Shown: positions 44,601 through 53,527 of the stretch, in pieces | Numbering within the stretch: position 1 is the stretch's first letter | How the letters are laid out: the number at the start of each line of letters is the position of its first letter | Assembly: GCF_900236475.1 (NCBI RefSeq) | Contig: NZ_LT963352.1 | Span: forward strand, 3,720,001 to 3,784,000 | Origin: Streptomyces chartreusis NRRL 3882 | GTDB taxonomy: Bacteria > Actinomycetota > Actinomycetes > Streptomycetales > Streptomycetaceae | Direction of reading: 5' to 3' | Length of the DNA stretch: 64,000 nt | Made by a program: the position numbers and the translations under genes | The notes under the pieces: generated by a model | Told to the model about the DNA's origin: nothing | The model's database searches: none | What the model saw: the letters and a program-made list of their open reading frames with translations, nothing else

Positions 44601-45629
44601 ATGAGGAGTCACCGGAAACCGGCGGCGGTCGGGCTGGGCTGCCTGCTCGCCCTGGTCACCACGGGCTGCTCCGAACAGGCCGAACCGGTCGACCGAGCAC
44701 GCCCGGCGCCCTCGGCAACAGCGGCCCCCAGCACCTCGTCCCCCGCCGGGACCGGCACCGCGTACGCCCCCTACGTCAGCGCCACGGAGGCCGCCGGCAC
44801 CGACTCCGCCGGCTCCCCGACGACGTACAACCTGGCCTTCGTCCTGGCCGACGGCGACGACTGCACTCCGCACTGGGACGGCAGCCACGCGATCGGTGAC
44901 CCGGCGGTGAAGTCCCGGATATCGCGGCTGGTGAAGGACGGCGGCCACGTCCGGGTCTCCTTCGGCGGCGCTTCCGGCAAGGAACTCGCGGCGGTCTGCG
45001 ACAGCGCGACGGAACTGGCGGCGGCGTACGGCGAGGCCCTCGACGCGGCCGGTGCCACCCGGGCCGACTTCGACGTCGAGGGCGACGAACTCGCCGACTC
45101 CGGCTCCGTCGCCCTGCGTTCGAAGGCGATCGCGCTGCTCCAGCGGGAACGTACGGACGTGGAGGTCTCCTTCACGCTCCCGGTCATGCCCTCGGGCCTG
45201 GGCAAGGACAGCCTGGCGCTGCTCGGCTCCGCCAACGACCACGGCGTGGAGGTCGCCACGGTCAACCTGATGACGATGAACTACGGCACGTCGTTCGACG
45301 GAGACATGGGCGGCTACGCGCTCACGGCCGCCGAGGCCGCGCACACCCAGCTGAAGAAGGTCTTCGGCACCTCGGACGCGGCCGCCTGGCGGGGCATGGC
45401 GCTCACCTCGATGATCGGCGTCAACGACGTGGACGGCGAGACCTTCACGCTCGCCGACGCGGCCGAGGTTCGGGCCTTCGCCGAGGAGAAGGGCATCGGG
45501 TGGGTGTCGATGTGGTCGGCCGCGCGGGACCGGCAGTGCGCGAACGGTTCCGCGTCGGGCCGGCCGGCGACCGATTGCAGTGGGGTGAGGCAGCGTTCGG
45601 GGGCGTTCGGGGAGGCGTTCGCGGGCTGA
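44601..45629 (+). CDS. GH18 chitinase-like lipoprotein
   Basis: A 342-residue exported protein. The lipobox is LVTTGC (Cys 23), followed by an Ala/Pro/Ser linker and a chitinase-type TIM barrel. The GH18 motif is kept as ADFDVEG, giving Asp156, Asp158 and the acid/base Glu160, and VRVSFGGASG and NLMTMNYG match the other GH18 strands. No chitin-binding module is present. The start ATG follows GGGAG. It may hydrolyse the GlcNAc polymer made by the divergent deacetylase/glycosyltransferase operon; an alternative is chitin or peptidoglycan turnover. Confidence 0.85.
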   Translation: MRSHRKPAAVGLGCLLALVTTGCSEQAEPVDRARPAPSATAAPSTSSPAGTGTAYAPYVSATEAAGTDSAGSPTTYNLAFVLADGDDCTPHWDGSHAIGDPAVKSRISRLVKDGGHVRVSFGGASGKELAAVCDSATELAAAYGEALDAAGATRADFDVEGDELADSGSVALRSKAIALLQRERTDVEVSFTLPVMPSGLGKDSLALLGSANDHGVEVATVNLMTMNYGTSFDGDMGGYALTAAEAAHTQLKKVFGTSDAAAWRGMALTSMIGVNDVDGETFTLADAAEVRAFAEEKGIGWVSMWSAARDRQCANGSASGRPATDCSGVRQRSGAFGEAFAG

Positions 45630-45659
45630 CGCGGGCCGTCGACGGAGGCCGGCTTCCGC

Positions 45660-46106
45660 TCAGCGCCGCCGGTGCACGAGCCGCCCCGCACACACCGTCG
45701 CGACGCACTCCCCCGCGTCGTCGAAGACGGCGAGGTCGGCGCGGCCGGTCGGGACGATCGCGGTGTTGCGCGCACCGGGCAGGACGATGACGTCGTTGCG
45801 CTCGGCGGCGGCCCGGAGCTCCGCCGAGTCGACGTATTCCTCCACGACGGCGACCGCGCCGAGCTTCAGCACCTCGTGGACGCGTTCGCGCGGGCTCGGG
45901 GCGTCCGGGAGCGGGCCCTCGTGGACCCGGGCGGGACCGAGGGTCCCGGGCCACCTGCGGACCCGGGCCCGGGGGAACGCCTCGCGGACGTCGTCGAGTG
46001 TGCCGACGGCACCGATCCGGTCCCGTCCTACGGCCACGGCACCGCCCTTGACGGGGTCGGAGTCCCAGGTGACGCGGACGGCGTCGGCCGTGTGAATGGT
46101 TTCCAA
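45660..46106 (-). CDS. amidohydrolase-like protein lacking the catalytic barrel
   Basis: A 148-residue protein that resembles only the composite beta-sandwich of amidohydrolases such as imidazolonepropionase. The N-terminal part has KGGAVAVGRDRIGAVG, and the C-terminal part has GRADLAVFDDAGECVATVCAGRLVHR. The HxH metal site and TIM barrel are absent, so it is unlikely to be a normal hydrolase. It follows mqnC by 17 bases on the same strand, so it may be co-transcribed. A scaffold or cofactor role in futalosine/menaquinone metabolism is conceivable but unproven. Confidence 0.72.
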   Translation of the reverse strand: METIHTADAVRVTWDSDPVKGGAVAVGRDRIGAVGTLDDVREAFPRARVRRWPGTLGPARVHEGPLPDAPSPRERVHEVLKLGAVAVVEEYVDSAELRAAAERNDVIVLPGARNTAIVPTGRADLAVFDDAGECVATVCAGRLVHRRR

Positions 46107-46123
46107 CTACCTCTCCGCGCCGC

Positions 46124-47323
46124 TCAGTTGGAGGCGAGCAGCTTCAGCTCGGGGTGAGCCGTGCCGCCCTCGATCGCCGTGGACGAGATGTGCGAGACGA
46201 CGCGGTCGTCGACGGGGTCGTTCGTCGGGTCGTCGTGCACGACGAGGTGCTCGTACGTGGTGGAGCGCTGGGCCGGGACCCGGCCCGCCTTCCGGATGAG
46301 GTCGATGATCTCCATCCGGTTGGACCGGTGCTTGGCGCCCGCGGAGGAGACGACGTTCTCCTCCAGCATGATCGAGCCGAGGTCGTCGGCGCCGTAGTGC
46401 AGGGAGAGCTGCCCGACCTCCTTGCCCGTGGTCAGCCACGAGCCCTGGATGTGGGCGATGTTGTCCATGAACAGCCGGGCGATCGCGATCATCCGCAGGT
46501 ACTCGAAGAGGGTCGCCTGCGTCCGGCCCTTCAGGTGGTTGTTCTCGGGCTGGTAGGTGTACGGGATGAAGGCGCGGAAGCCGCCCGTGCGGTCCTGGAC
46601 GTCCCGGATCATCCGCAGGTGCTCGATGCGCTCGGCGTTGGTCTCGCCGGTGCCCATGAGCATGGTGGAGGTGGACTCGACGCCCAGGTTGTGGGCGATC
46701 TCCATGATCTCCAGCCAGCGCTCGCCGGACTCCTTCAGCGGGGCGATGGCCTTGCGGGGCCGCTCGGGCAGCAGCTCGGCACCGGCACCGGCGAAGGAGT
46801 CGAGCCCGGCGGCGTGGATGCGCCGGATGGCCTCCTCGACGCTCACCTTCGAGATCCGGGCCATGTGCTCGACCTCGGACGCCCCCAGGCTGTGGATGAC
46901 CAGCTGCGGGAACTCCTTCTTGATCGCCGCGAAGTGCTTCTCGTAGTACTCGACGCCGTAGTCCGGGTGGTGTCCGCCCTGGAACATGATCTGGGTGCCG
47001 CCCAGCTCGACCGTCTCGGCGCACCGGCGCAGGATGTCGTCCAGGTCGCGGGTCCAGCCCTTGTCGGTGTCCTTGGGGGCGGCGTAGAAGGCGCAGAACC
47101 GGCACGCCGTGACGCAGACGTTCGTGTAGTTGATGTTGCGCTCGATGATGTACGTCGCGATGTGCTCGGTGCCGGCGTACCTGCGGCGGCGTACGGCGTC
47201 GGCGGCGGCGCCCAGCGCGTGCAGCGGGGCGTCCCGGTACAGCGCGAGCGCCTCGTCGGGGGTGATCCGCCCACCGGCGGCTGCACGGTCGAGGATGGGC
47301 TGAAGGTCGGCCTTCTCGGTCAC
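46124..47323 (-). CDS. mqnC: cyclic dehypoxanthinyl futalosine synthase
   Basis: A 399-residue radical SAM enzyme of the futalosine route to menaquinone. It cyclises dehypoxanthine futalosine. The cluster motif CVTACRFC gives Cys70, Cys74 and Cys77, followed by FYAAPKDTDKGW; GGTQIMFQGGHHPDYG and MLMGTGETNAERI are family landmarks, and the sequence YTYQPENNHL is typical of MqnC rather than MqnE. The start is GTG at 47323. It indicates that the organism makes menaquinone by the Mqn pathway, as known for Streptomyces; mqnA, B and D are elsewhere. Confidence 0.96.
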   Translation of the reverse strand: MTEKADLQPILDRAAAGGRITPDEALALYRDAPLHALGAAADAVRRRRYAGTEHIATYIIERNINYTNVCVTACRFCAFYAAPKDTDKGWTRDLDDILRRCAETVELGGTQIMFQGGHHPDYGVEYYEKHFAAIKKEFPQLVIHSLGASEVEHMARISKVSVEEAIRRIHAAGLDSFAGAGAELLPERPRKAIAPLKESGERWLEIMEIAHNLGVESTSTMLMGTGETNAERIEHLRMIRDVQDRTGGFRAFIPYTYQPENNHLKGRTQATLFEYLRMIAIARLFMDNIAHIQGSWLTTGKEVGQLSLHYGADDLGSIMLEENVVSSAGAKHRSNRMEIIDLIRKAGRVPAQRSTTYEHLVVHDDPTNDPVDDRVVSHISSTAIEGGTAHPELKLLASN

Positions 47324-47370
47324 CGGGCGTCCCTTTCGTAAGGGTTGTGGACGGACCAGCCCAGCGTACG

Positions 47371-47408
47371 CCAGCGGTTCGGGCCGCTGGACGTCAGGCC
47401 TTCGGGCC
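47371..47408. terminator. hairpins between the prepilin peptidase gene and mqnC
   Basis: CCAGCGG-TTCGGG-CCGCTGG at 47371-47390 is a 7-bp stem. A second structure around 47394-47412 pairs TCAGGCC with GGCCCTGA. Both lie in the 94-base gap after the prepilin peptidase gene and ahead of mqnC on the same strand, and probably end the upstream transcript. Confidence 0.6.
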
Positions 47409-47417
47409 CTGAGGCCG

Positions 47418-48146
47418 TCAGGCCGCGTAGGCCCCGGCCAGGAGTCCGAGGAAGGCGCCGGAGATCAGGAACGGCCCGAAGGGAATGGCCGTCTTGCGTC
47501 CGGCGCGCCGCGCGACCACGAGGGCACCGCCGTACAGCGCGCCCAGCAGGAACCCGGCGAAGGTGCCGAGCATCACCGTCGGCCACCCGTACCAGCCGAG
47601 CACCGCCCCCGCGCCCAGGGCGAGCTTGACGTCGCCGAAGCCCATCCCCGCGGGGTTGATGAGGAACAGCACGAAGTAGCCGCCGCCCAGCGCGAGCGAG
47701 CCGAGCAGGGCGGTCGTCCACTCCCCCGCGTGCTCGGGCACGAGCGCGGTGACGCCGAGCAGCACGAGCGCGGCCGCGGCGAACGGGAGGGTGAGCGGGT
47801 CGGGCAGCCGCCGCACCCGGAAGTCGACGGCCGTCAGCAGCACCCCGACGGGTGCGAGCAGCAGCCAGACGCCGATCTCGGGCCGGGTGCCGGTGGCGGC
47901 GGCGAGGGCGGCGCAGACGAGGGCGGTGGCGATCACCAGCGGTGCCGTACGCGGCCCGTATCCGGCCTCCTCGCACTCGGGGCACGAGGCCCCTCCCAGC
48001 CAGCCCCTGAGGGCGTGCCCGCCGGGACACCGCTCCCGCCACGGCTCCCCCGAGGGGGCCGAGAACCGATAGGCCGCGCGCGGCAGGAACGCGCCCGCCG
48101 CCGCGCCCCACAGCGCGGCGGCGACGACCAGGACCCCGGTGTTCAT
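47418..48146 (-). CDS. A24-family prepilin peptidase
   Basis: A 242-residue polytopic aspartic protease that cleaves prepilin leaders. The two catalytic aspartates are in LLTAVDFRVRRLPDPLTLP and GMGFGDVKLALGAGA (GxGD motif). About seven membrane segments are visible. Residues 35-60 have a Cys-containing loop reminiscent of the methyltransferase-type N-domain but only partly so. The ATG at 48146 overlaps the LysM-BTAD stop (ATGA). It is about 9.5 kb from the Flp-type pilin gene, which is its likely substrate. Confidence 0.92.
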   Translation of the reverse strand: MNTGVLVVAAALWGAAAGAFLPRAAYRFSAPSGEPWRERCPGGHALRGWLGGASCPECEEAGYGPRTAPLVIATALVCAALAAATGTRPEIGVWLLLAPVGVLLTAVDFRVRRLPDPLTLPFAAAALVLLGVTALVPEHAGEWTTALLGSLALGGGYFVLFLINPAGMGFGDVKLALGAGAVLGWYGWPTVMLGTFAGFLLGALYGGALVVARRAGRKTAIPFGPFLISGAFLGLLAGAYAA

Positions 48147-51127
48147 CCCACCGCGGCGATCGCGTCGCGCCACGTCGGCAGCAGCTCGTCGAGCAGTGCC
48201 TCGGTGCGCGGCGGCAGGCCACGGGCCCCGCTGCGCCCGATGAGATCGGTGGCGAGCGCCGTCAGCCGGGACGTGTCGCCGGTGGCGTGGGTGGCGCGCA
48301 GCAGCTCGTGCCACAGGCGCTCGTCGGCAGGGGCGGTGCGCAGGGCCGCGTTGAGGGCCTCGATGGCCTTCTCGGCGCGGTTCTTCTCCATGTGGAACTC
48401 GCACAGCGCGAGCCCGGTGTCCGCGACGAGCAGCGGCAGCTGGGCGTCGACGATCTCATGGGTGAGCCACCGGTAGCGGCCCTCGGGCCGGTCGGCGAGC
48501 AGCGGCCCGCGCACCAGCACCAGCGCGTCGGTGAGCAGCCGCCCGCGCACGGCCCGGCTGCCGACGCCCTTGCCCTGCGTGGCCTCGTGGTAGAGGGACC
48601 GCAGCACGTCCAGGTCGGAGACGACGGACTTGGCGAGCGTGAGCCGCCCGGTCGCGTCCCTGCCGAGGCGGGGCGTGCCGTCGGGGTCGGCGCCGAGCCA
48701 GTCGCGCAGCCGGTCCAGGAGCGCGTCCCGTACGTCGTCGGTGACGCCGCGCGGCCACAGCGCGGAGGACAGCACGCGCGGGTGCACGCCCTCGCGGTGC
48801 AGGAGCAGCAGGGCGAGCGCCTCGTGCAGCAGGGCGCTGCGCTCCCCGTCCGGGGTGTCGAGGCCGATGATCTCGTACGGCCCGACGAGCCGGGCGTAGA
48901 CGGCAGGCCGGCCCTGCTCGCTGATGTCGACGAGGAACGGCGGGGTGCTCGCGGGCCTGTCGGATTCTCGCTCCGGGTCCGCCTCGACGAACAGCTCGAC
49001 CACGGCCCGCTGCTGCGCGACCGGCAGCAGCTGGGCGTCGAGTTCGAGCCCGAGGAGGGGTGCGAGCAGCTTGCCCTGGCCGGTGATCTCCATCTCCCAG
49101 GCGGCGCCCGGCAGGTCGCCGGTCTCGGTGCCGACGAGGTAGCCGATGCCGAGCCGGCTGGCGTCGGCGGCGAGTTCGGCGAGCTTGACGGCGTCCTCGG
49201 CGGACGGCTGGGCGGCGAGCAGGACCAGGTGCGGGGCCCACCGGGTGTGCTGGGCGGGCCCGGTGCGCCCGGTGAGGACGGAGTCGTGCCCGGCGGCGCC
49301 CAGCGCTCCGCGCCGCTGCCGTGTCTCGGCCTCCATGGTCTCGACGAGCGCCTCGACGTCCTCCAGGTGCCGGATCCGGCTGGGGGCGAGCGGCGTCAGG
49401 TCCTCACCGAAGCCGACGAGCGTGATGGTCATGCGGTCGGACCACCCGTTGGTCGCCAACTCCGCGGCGACGGACGCGAAGACGGCGGCCCGGTCGGCCT
49501 CCCGGCCGGAGAGGGAGACGATGCCGGGCACGGCCTCCAGGTTGAGCAGCAGCCGCGAGTCGTCCATGGTGCCGAGGCTGACGAGCCCCGGGTAGGGCGC
49601 GGCCGTGTCGACGTCCTCGTAGCGCTCGGCGTCCGTCCGGGCCAGCATCCAGAAGGTCTGGTCCTGCCCCTGCTGCCAGGGGGCGGGCGGCTTCCCGGCG
49701 GGCTGGGCGAGCTGGAGGTGCAGGTCGCCGTTGCTGAGCCAGGCCGCGTACACGACCGGCAGGGCCCGCGACTCCTCGGCGAGGGAGGCGGCGAGGCCGC
49801 GCAGGCTCCGGTCGAGCATCCGCACACCCTCGGGGTCGGCCCCGACGAGCAGCGCGTCCTGGACGTCCTGCGCGTCCCCGCTCGGCGTGGGCGGTTCCAT
49901 ACCGCGCCGCCCGCCGACGGCCCCGAACGCCGACTGCCACAGCGCCTGCCGGCGCCGCCGCCCCAGGGCACCGAGGAGACCGGCGGCGAGGAGGGGTGCG
50001 CCGAGGAGGGCTTCGGGCAGACCGAAGGAGCTGTCGGACTCGGCGTCGACGCCGGTGGCCTGCTGGTGGCCCAAGTCGGGGGCGGGCCGCTGCTCGGGCA
50101 GGGACAGCTGGGAGGCGGAGGGGCTGCCACCGGCGTGCTCGTGCCCGCCGCCCTGGGCACCGCTGCCTCCGCCTTTGGCGTGGTCCCCCGTCTGGGCGTA
50201 GTCGGCGATCTGCTGCTGCACGTCCGGCGACACGTTGGGAGCCTCGTCGGGCATCTCGACGAGCTCGCCGCCGCGCGCGTCGCCCGGCATCTCCATGATC
50301 CATCCGGGCCGGATGAGGCTGGCCTCGGAGAGCTTGGACCCGTCCGGCTGGATGCGGTCCTTGTTGAGCTCGAAGATCTCCTTGTAGCGACGCCCGTCAC
50401 CGAGGTGCCGCTCCGCTATCTCCCACAGGGAGTCGTGGTGACGTCCCTCGGGCGGCTGGATCCGGTAGTACTTCGTGTCGCCCTGCTTGGCGGTGCTGCC
50501 ACCGGCGTCGGCGTGCGAGGCGGCGTGCGAGGCCTGCTCGGCGAGGGCGGCCGCGGTGTCGGCGGCCTGCTCCTGCTGCTGGGCGAAGAAGCCCGGGGTC
50601 TGCTGGGCCGCGGCTACGGTGGGCTTCTGGTTGGCGTCGTACCCGCTCTGCCCGAGCTGCGACAGCCCGGGCGCGAAGCTGGCCGCGGTGGCGCCGACGA
50701 GGAGCAGCGCGGCGACGAGCTGCCGGGCGAGCAACTGACTGGGCCCGGCGCCCGGCACCCGCCCCGGCACACCGACACCGGACAGCGCGGCCTTCATCTC
50801 CACGAGCACGCAGGCGGTGAACTGGGCCCACGCGAGCCACACCACCACGGTGAGGATGTTCAGGAACGTCTGAACGGTGATCTCTTGCTGGAGCCAGTCG
50901 AGGCTCGGCACCCCGTTCGGCAACGGCCACCCGATCTGCGTGGCCAGCGCGCCCGGCACGCCGACGAGGAGAACGGCCAGGGCGACGAACGCGAAGAACG
51001 CCTTGACGAAGTCCCCGAACGACCGCCGCTGCACCCTCACCGGCTGCGGCGTCCGGTTCCTCGGAGCCGTCGTTCCCGTCGTACTTCCCGTCGAGCTTGA
51101 CGAGCTTGAGGTGCGGCGTCGCGGCAT
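48143..51127 (-). CDS. membrane protein with LysM and BTAD (SARP-like) domains
   Basis: A 994-residue protein. Three membrane helices lie within residues 40-155, followed by an Ala/Gln-rich stretch and a LysM-type domain (about 218-285: YYRIQPPEG...DSLWEIAERHLGDGRRYKEIFELN). A further hydrophobic segment near 395-415 leads to a large soluble region ending in a BTAD domain (about 730-994: EALALLLLHREGVHPRVLSSALWPRG, ...EFHMEKNRAEKAIEALNAALR). BTAD normally pairs with an OmpR-type DNA-binding domain in SARP regulators; none is seen here. The ATG at 51127 is used. Coupled to the prepilin peptidase gene; probably a tad-linked envelope or signalling protein. Confidence 0.85.
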   Translation of the reverse strand: MPRRRTSSSSSSTGSTTGTTAPRNRTPQPVRVQRRSFGDFVKAFFAFVALAVLLVGVPGALATQIGWPLPNGVPSLDWLQQEITVQTFLNILTVVVWLAWAQFTACVLVEMKAALSGVGVPGRVPGAGPSQLLARQLVAALLLVGATAASFAPGLSQLGQSGYDANQKPTVAAAQQTPGFFAQQQEQAADTAAALAEQASHAASHADAGGSTAKQGDTKYYRIQPPEGRHHDSLWEIAERHLGDGRRYKEIFELNKDRIQPDGSKLSEASLIRPGWIMEMPGDARGGELVEMPDEAPNVSPDVQQQIADYAQTGDHAKGGGSGAQGGGHEHAGGSPSASQLSLPEQRPAPDLGHQQATGVDAESDSSFGLPEALLGAPLLAAGLLGALGRRRRQALWQSAFGAVGGRRGMEPPTPSGDAQDVQDALLVGADPEGVRMLDRSLRGLAASLAEESRALPVVYAAWLSNGDLHLQLAQPAGKPPAPWQQGQDQTFWMLARTDAERYEDVDTAAPYPGLVSLGTMDDSRLLLNLEAVPGIVSLSGREADRAAVFASVAAELATNGWSDRMTITLVGFGEDLTPLAPSRIRHLEDVEALVETMEAETRQRRGALGAAGHDSVLTGRTGPAQHTRWAPHLVLLAAQPSAEDAVKLAELAADASRLGIGYLVGTETGDLPGAAWEMEITGQGKLLAPLLGLELDAQLLPVAQQRAVVELFVEADPERESDRPASTPPFLVDISEQGRPAVYARLVGPYEIIGLDTPDGERSALLHEALALLLLHREGVHPRVLSSALWPRGVTDDVRDALLDRLRDWLGADPDGTPRLGRDATGRLTLAKSVVSDLDVLRSLYHEATQGKGVGSRAVRGRLLTDALVLVRGPLLADRPEGRYRWLTHEIVDAQLPLLVADTGLALCEFHMEKNRAEKAIEALNAALRTAPADERLWHELLRATHATGDTSRLTALATDLIGRSGARGLPPRTEALLDELLPTWRDAIAAVG

Positions 51128-51201
51128 GGCGGGTGTCCTGGGGTCGTGTGTGAGTGCCGTGAGGCGAACTGCGGGGCGAGAGGTGTGCTGAGCCTACAGA
51201 G

Positions 51202-51231
51202 ATCTTATTGACTCTCATTGAGGTCGTCGAA
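51202..51231 (-). promoter_or_regulatory. candidate promoter of the LysM-BTAD / prepilin peptidase operon
   Basis: On the minus strand TTCGAC (51226-51231) and TAAGAT (51202-51207) are separated by 18 bases. The predicted start is about 70 bases upstream of the ATG at 51127. The region is locally AT-rich. Confidence 0.5.
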
Positions 51232-51444
51232 GGCCGCAGGGAACGAACGCCGTTGACGTCCGATTTGCGCCGCTGCTCGCCTGCGGTTGCCCCTGCGACC
51301 GAGCAGCCGGGAGGGCCCCCTTCGCGACTGCCACGCATACTCCTCACGCGCCCTGCACAATCCGTCGTGGCTGCTCAGAGGCCACGATCAACCGCTGATG
51401 GCTTCGTTCCCTGCTGCACATGCCGAACCTCGGGGGGAGAATCC

Positions 51445-51921
51445 GTGGCCCGCCGCGCTCGCCGCGATGGCGGCACTTCCGCTCACCGCATGCGGCGGGG
51501 GCAGCGAAGGCGAGTCGCCGGACGGCACCAAGGGGGCGGACTCAGACACAAGGAGCCCGCCGCCATCCGCGTCCGACTCGGCGGGACTTGACCGCCCGGC
51601 CGTCAGCGTGCCGAAGGACTTCAAGCTGGTCTTCGACTTCGACCAGCCGTCCGACGCGAAGCACGCGGCAGCGCTCACCGACGCCGAGAACTACATCCGC
51701 GCGCTGAAGCACGGCATCGCCGAGCAGGATCCGAACCGTTCTGCAGGAACCAGGCCAAGCCCTACAGCAAGGAAACCAAGACCGGGAAGGTCCACTACAC
51801 GGACGAGAACCCGGACAGCTTCCAGAAGTTCAGGTTGCTCATGGTGCCCCCGTCCGGAGGCTCCGAAGTCTGGCGGACCGCGAACATCGAGGTCATCGGC
51901 AAGGCGAAGGAATGCCGGTGA
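51445..51921 (+). pseudogene. decayed copy of the lipoprotein gene
   Basis: The GTG at 51445 follows GGGGGGAGA exactly as in the intact copy (GTG 52880), but a deletion after GCCCGCCGCGCTC shifts the frame so that the lipobox LTACGGG is read in another phase. A second, larger deletion near 51735-51760 removes about 50 codons, and the frame changes again, ending in EVWRTANIEVIGKAKECR with the TGA at 51919. The intact copy ends QGVWQNASVHSERGACSK. At least two frame changes make a functional product unlikely. Confidence 0.8.
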
Positions 51922-52735
51922 GGGTGCCTTCACGGCGGACGGCGCTTCGGGGTGCCGCCGTGGGCACGGCGGCGGTTCTGTGGGCTGCCGGAGCCGCTCA
52001 GGCAAACGACCTCACCGGCAACACGACCAGCCCTTCGCCGAGTTCGAGCCCGTCGGGCAACGCGAACAACCAGGAACTCTCCGCTTCCGTCACGTCCTCC
52101 CACCTCAAGGTCAGTCAGGTGAGCGGCCCCACCGGTGGCAAGCAGGGCACCCAGGACTCGCCCTCGGACATGTCAGCCCCCACGCGTCCTGGGGCGGCCA
52201 GAAGCTGTGGACGGATCACTATCGGGACGGCAAGGACGCCTACAACTACGAGGACGGCTCCCTCATCACCCGCAAGGGCTACGACGCCTACAACCTCGGC
52301 AAGGACGGCTACTTCTGGCGCGGCGTAGCCCGCGACCTCGAGGACCCGGACTCGTACGACTGCGAACGCGTCATGTTCTGGCAGGACGCCGGCGAGATCC
52401 GCGACGTGCCGAACGCCCCCACGCCCGAGACGCTCGCCGAGTACGCCTACGACAGGGTCAAGGTCCCGGACACGGAGATCGAGCTGAAGCCGGAGGGAAG
52501 GTCGACGGTCAACCTGCCGACGTGGGTGTGGCTGGACAAGGGCACCAAGGGCGACGCCGACAAGACGCCGCCTTGCGGCATCAGGTACCTGCGCGCCACG
52601 AACGGTGAGCCGTACCAGTTGAAGGCCAGCGTCTCGTGGGAAGGCACGGGCGGCGCGAACGGCGACCTTCCGGATGGCACCTTCGAAACGACCCAGGACA
52701 TGAACGTCCAGGAAATCCAGTCGATCAACCGCTGA
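51912..52735 (+). pseudogene. decayed copy of the secreted-protein gene
   Basis: The ATG at 51912 or GTG at 51918 begins a normal signal peptide (RRTALRGAAVGTAAVLWAAGAAQA) and reads to SGPTGGKQGT. Then a deletion of about 40 codons with a frameshift (about 52165-52185) occurs, and the correct reading resumes in a different phase at WGGQKLWTDHYRDGKDAYNY. A second, in-frame deletion removes about 55 codons after WVWLDKGT. The final 60 residues match the intact copy nearly exactly. Because the shifted frame happens to stay open, the 3' half is part of a long fused frame, but no ribosome site supports it. Confidence 0.8.
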
Positions 52736-52879
52736 CCCGGCTCCCACGTCGTTCGCAACCGCCACGCCACATTCCTCACCTCCCCCACACAATCCACCGC
52801 TGCCTCTCAAAAGCCCATTACCGGCCCCTGATAGCTTCGTTCTCTGCCGCACACGCCGAACACCCGGGGGAGACGAACC

Positions 52880-53527
52880 GTGGCACGCCGCGCTCTGACC
52901 ACCACTGCCGTCACGCTGACCGCGACAGCGGCGCTGCTCCTGACCGGCTGTGGGGGTGGCGATTCGCAGTCGGACGACATCAAGGGGGCGGACAGCGGGC
53001 CGAGCAGCCCGTCGGCCTCCGCTTCGTCGTCTGCGGCGCCCGAGGTCAAGCGCCCCGTGATCAAGCTTCCCAGCAGCTTCCAGCTGACCTTCGAGAACTG
53101 GACGAGCAGCGACCCCGTCGAGCAGGCCGTACTCAACGACGCCAAGGAGGAAATCCGGGCAGGGTACGCGGCGATCATCGAGAACGACCCCGATAGCGAG
53201 GCCGTCGCCTTCTATGACACAGAAGGGGTCCGCGGGCAGACCAAGGAGTGGATCAGGTCCTACACGGACAAGAACCTCACCGTCATCGGCAAGCTGCCCA
53301 CCTTCAACCCCAAGGTCAACCTTGCCAAGACCGGCAAGGGAGCATCGCTCAGTTACTGCACGGACGAGAGCGAGGCGAAGACCAGGAACCGTGCAACCAA
53401 CAAGGCCGAGGGGAACCCGGCAGGCACGGACCCCTACGTCCTCTACTCGGTCTCCCTGGCGAAGAACGAGCAGGGCGTGTGGCAGAACGCGTCGGTGCAC
53501 TCCGAGCGAGGGGCCTGCTCCAAGTGA
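52880..53527 (+). CDS. secreted lipoprotein of unknown function (unit B)
   Basis: A 215-residue protein with a signal peptide and lipobox LLTGC (Cys near residue 23). A Ser/Ala-rich linker leads to an alpha+beta domain (about 55-215), with DPVEQAVLNDAKEEIRAGYAAIIE, YTDKNLTVIGKLPTFNPKVNL and two cysteines (YCTDESEAK and GACSK) that could form a disulfide. No family is recognised. The GTG start follows GGGGGAGA. It overlaps the secreted-protein gene by 4 bases, so the two are made together. Confidence 0.82.
   Translation: MARRALTTTAVTLTATAALLLTGCGGGDSQSDDIKGADSGPSSPSASASSSAAPEVKRPVIKLPSSFQLTFENWTSSDPVEQAVLNDAKEEIRAGYAAIIENDPDSEAVAFYDTEGVRGQTKEWIRSYTDKNLTVIGKLPTFNPKVNLAKTGKGASLSYCTDESEAKTRNRATNKAEGNPAGTDPYVLYSVSLAKNEQGVWQNASVHSERGACSK

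Larger units (their letters stand above)
51320..52735 (+). repeat. tandem duplication, unit A (decayed)
   Basis: The unit spans a promoter-leader segment, a lipoprotein gene and a secreted-protein gene. It is homologous to unit B (52750-54579), which follows after about 15 bases in the same orientation. Shared landmarks are CCTCAC...CACAATCC, TGATGGCTTCGTTCCCTGC versus TGATAGCTTCGTTCTCTGC, a GGGGGGAGA/GGGGGAGA ribosome site before GTGGC(C/A)CGCCGCGCTC, SGPTGGKQGT, and the final DGTFETTQDMNVQEIQSINR. Unit A is about 400 bases shorter through deletions. Confidence 0.85.

Noticed and set aside
51287..52735. A 482-codon open frame that looks like a fused lipoprotein/secreted protein
   Set aside because: It joins pieces of two genes through an out-of-frame middle section (Arg/Thr/Ser-rich nonsense). 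Comparison with the intact downstream pair shows deletions and frameshifts, so it is a chance open frame.
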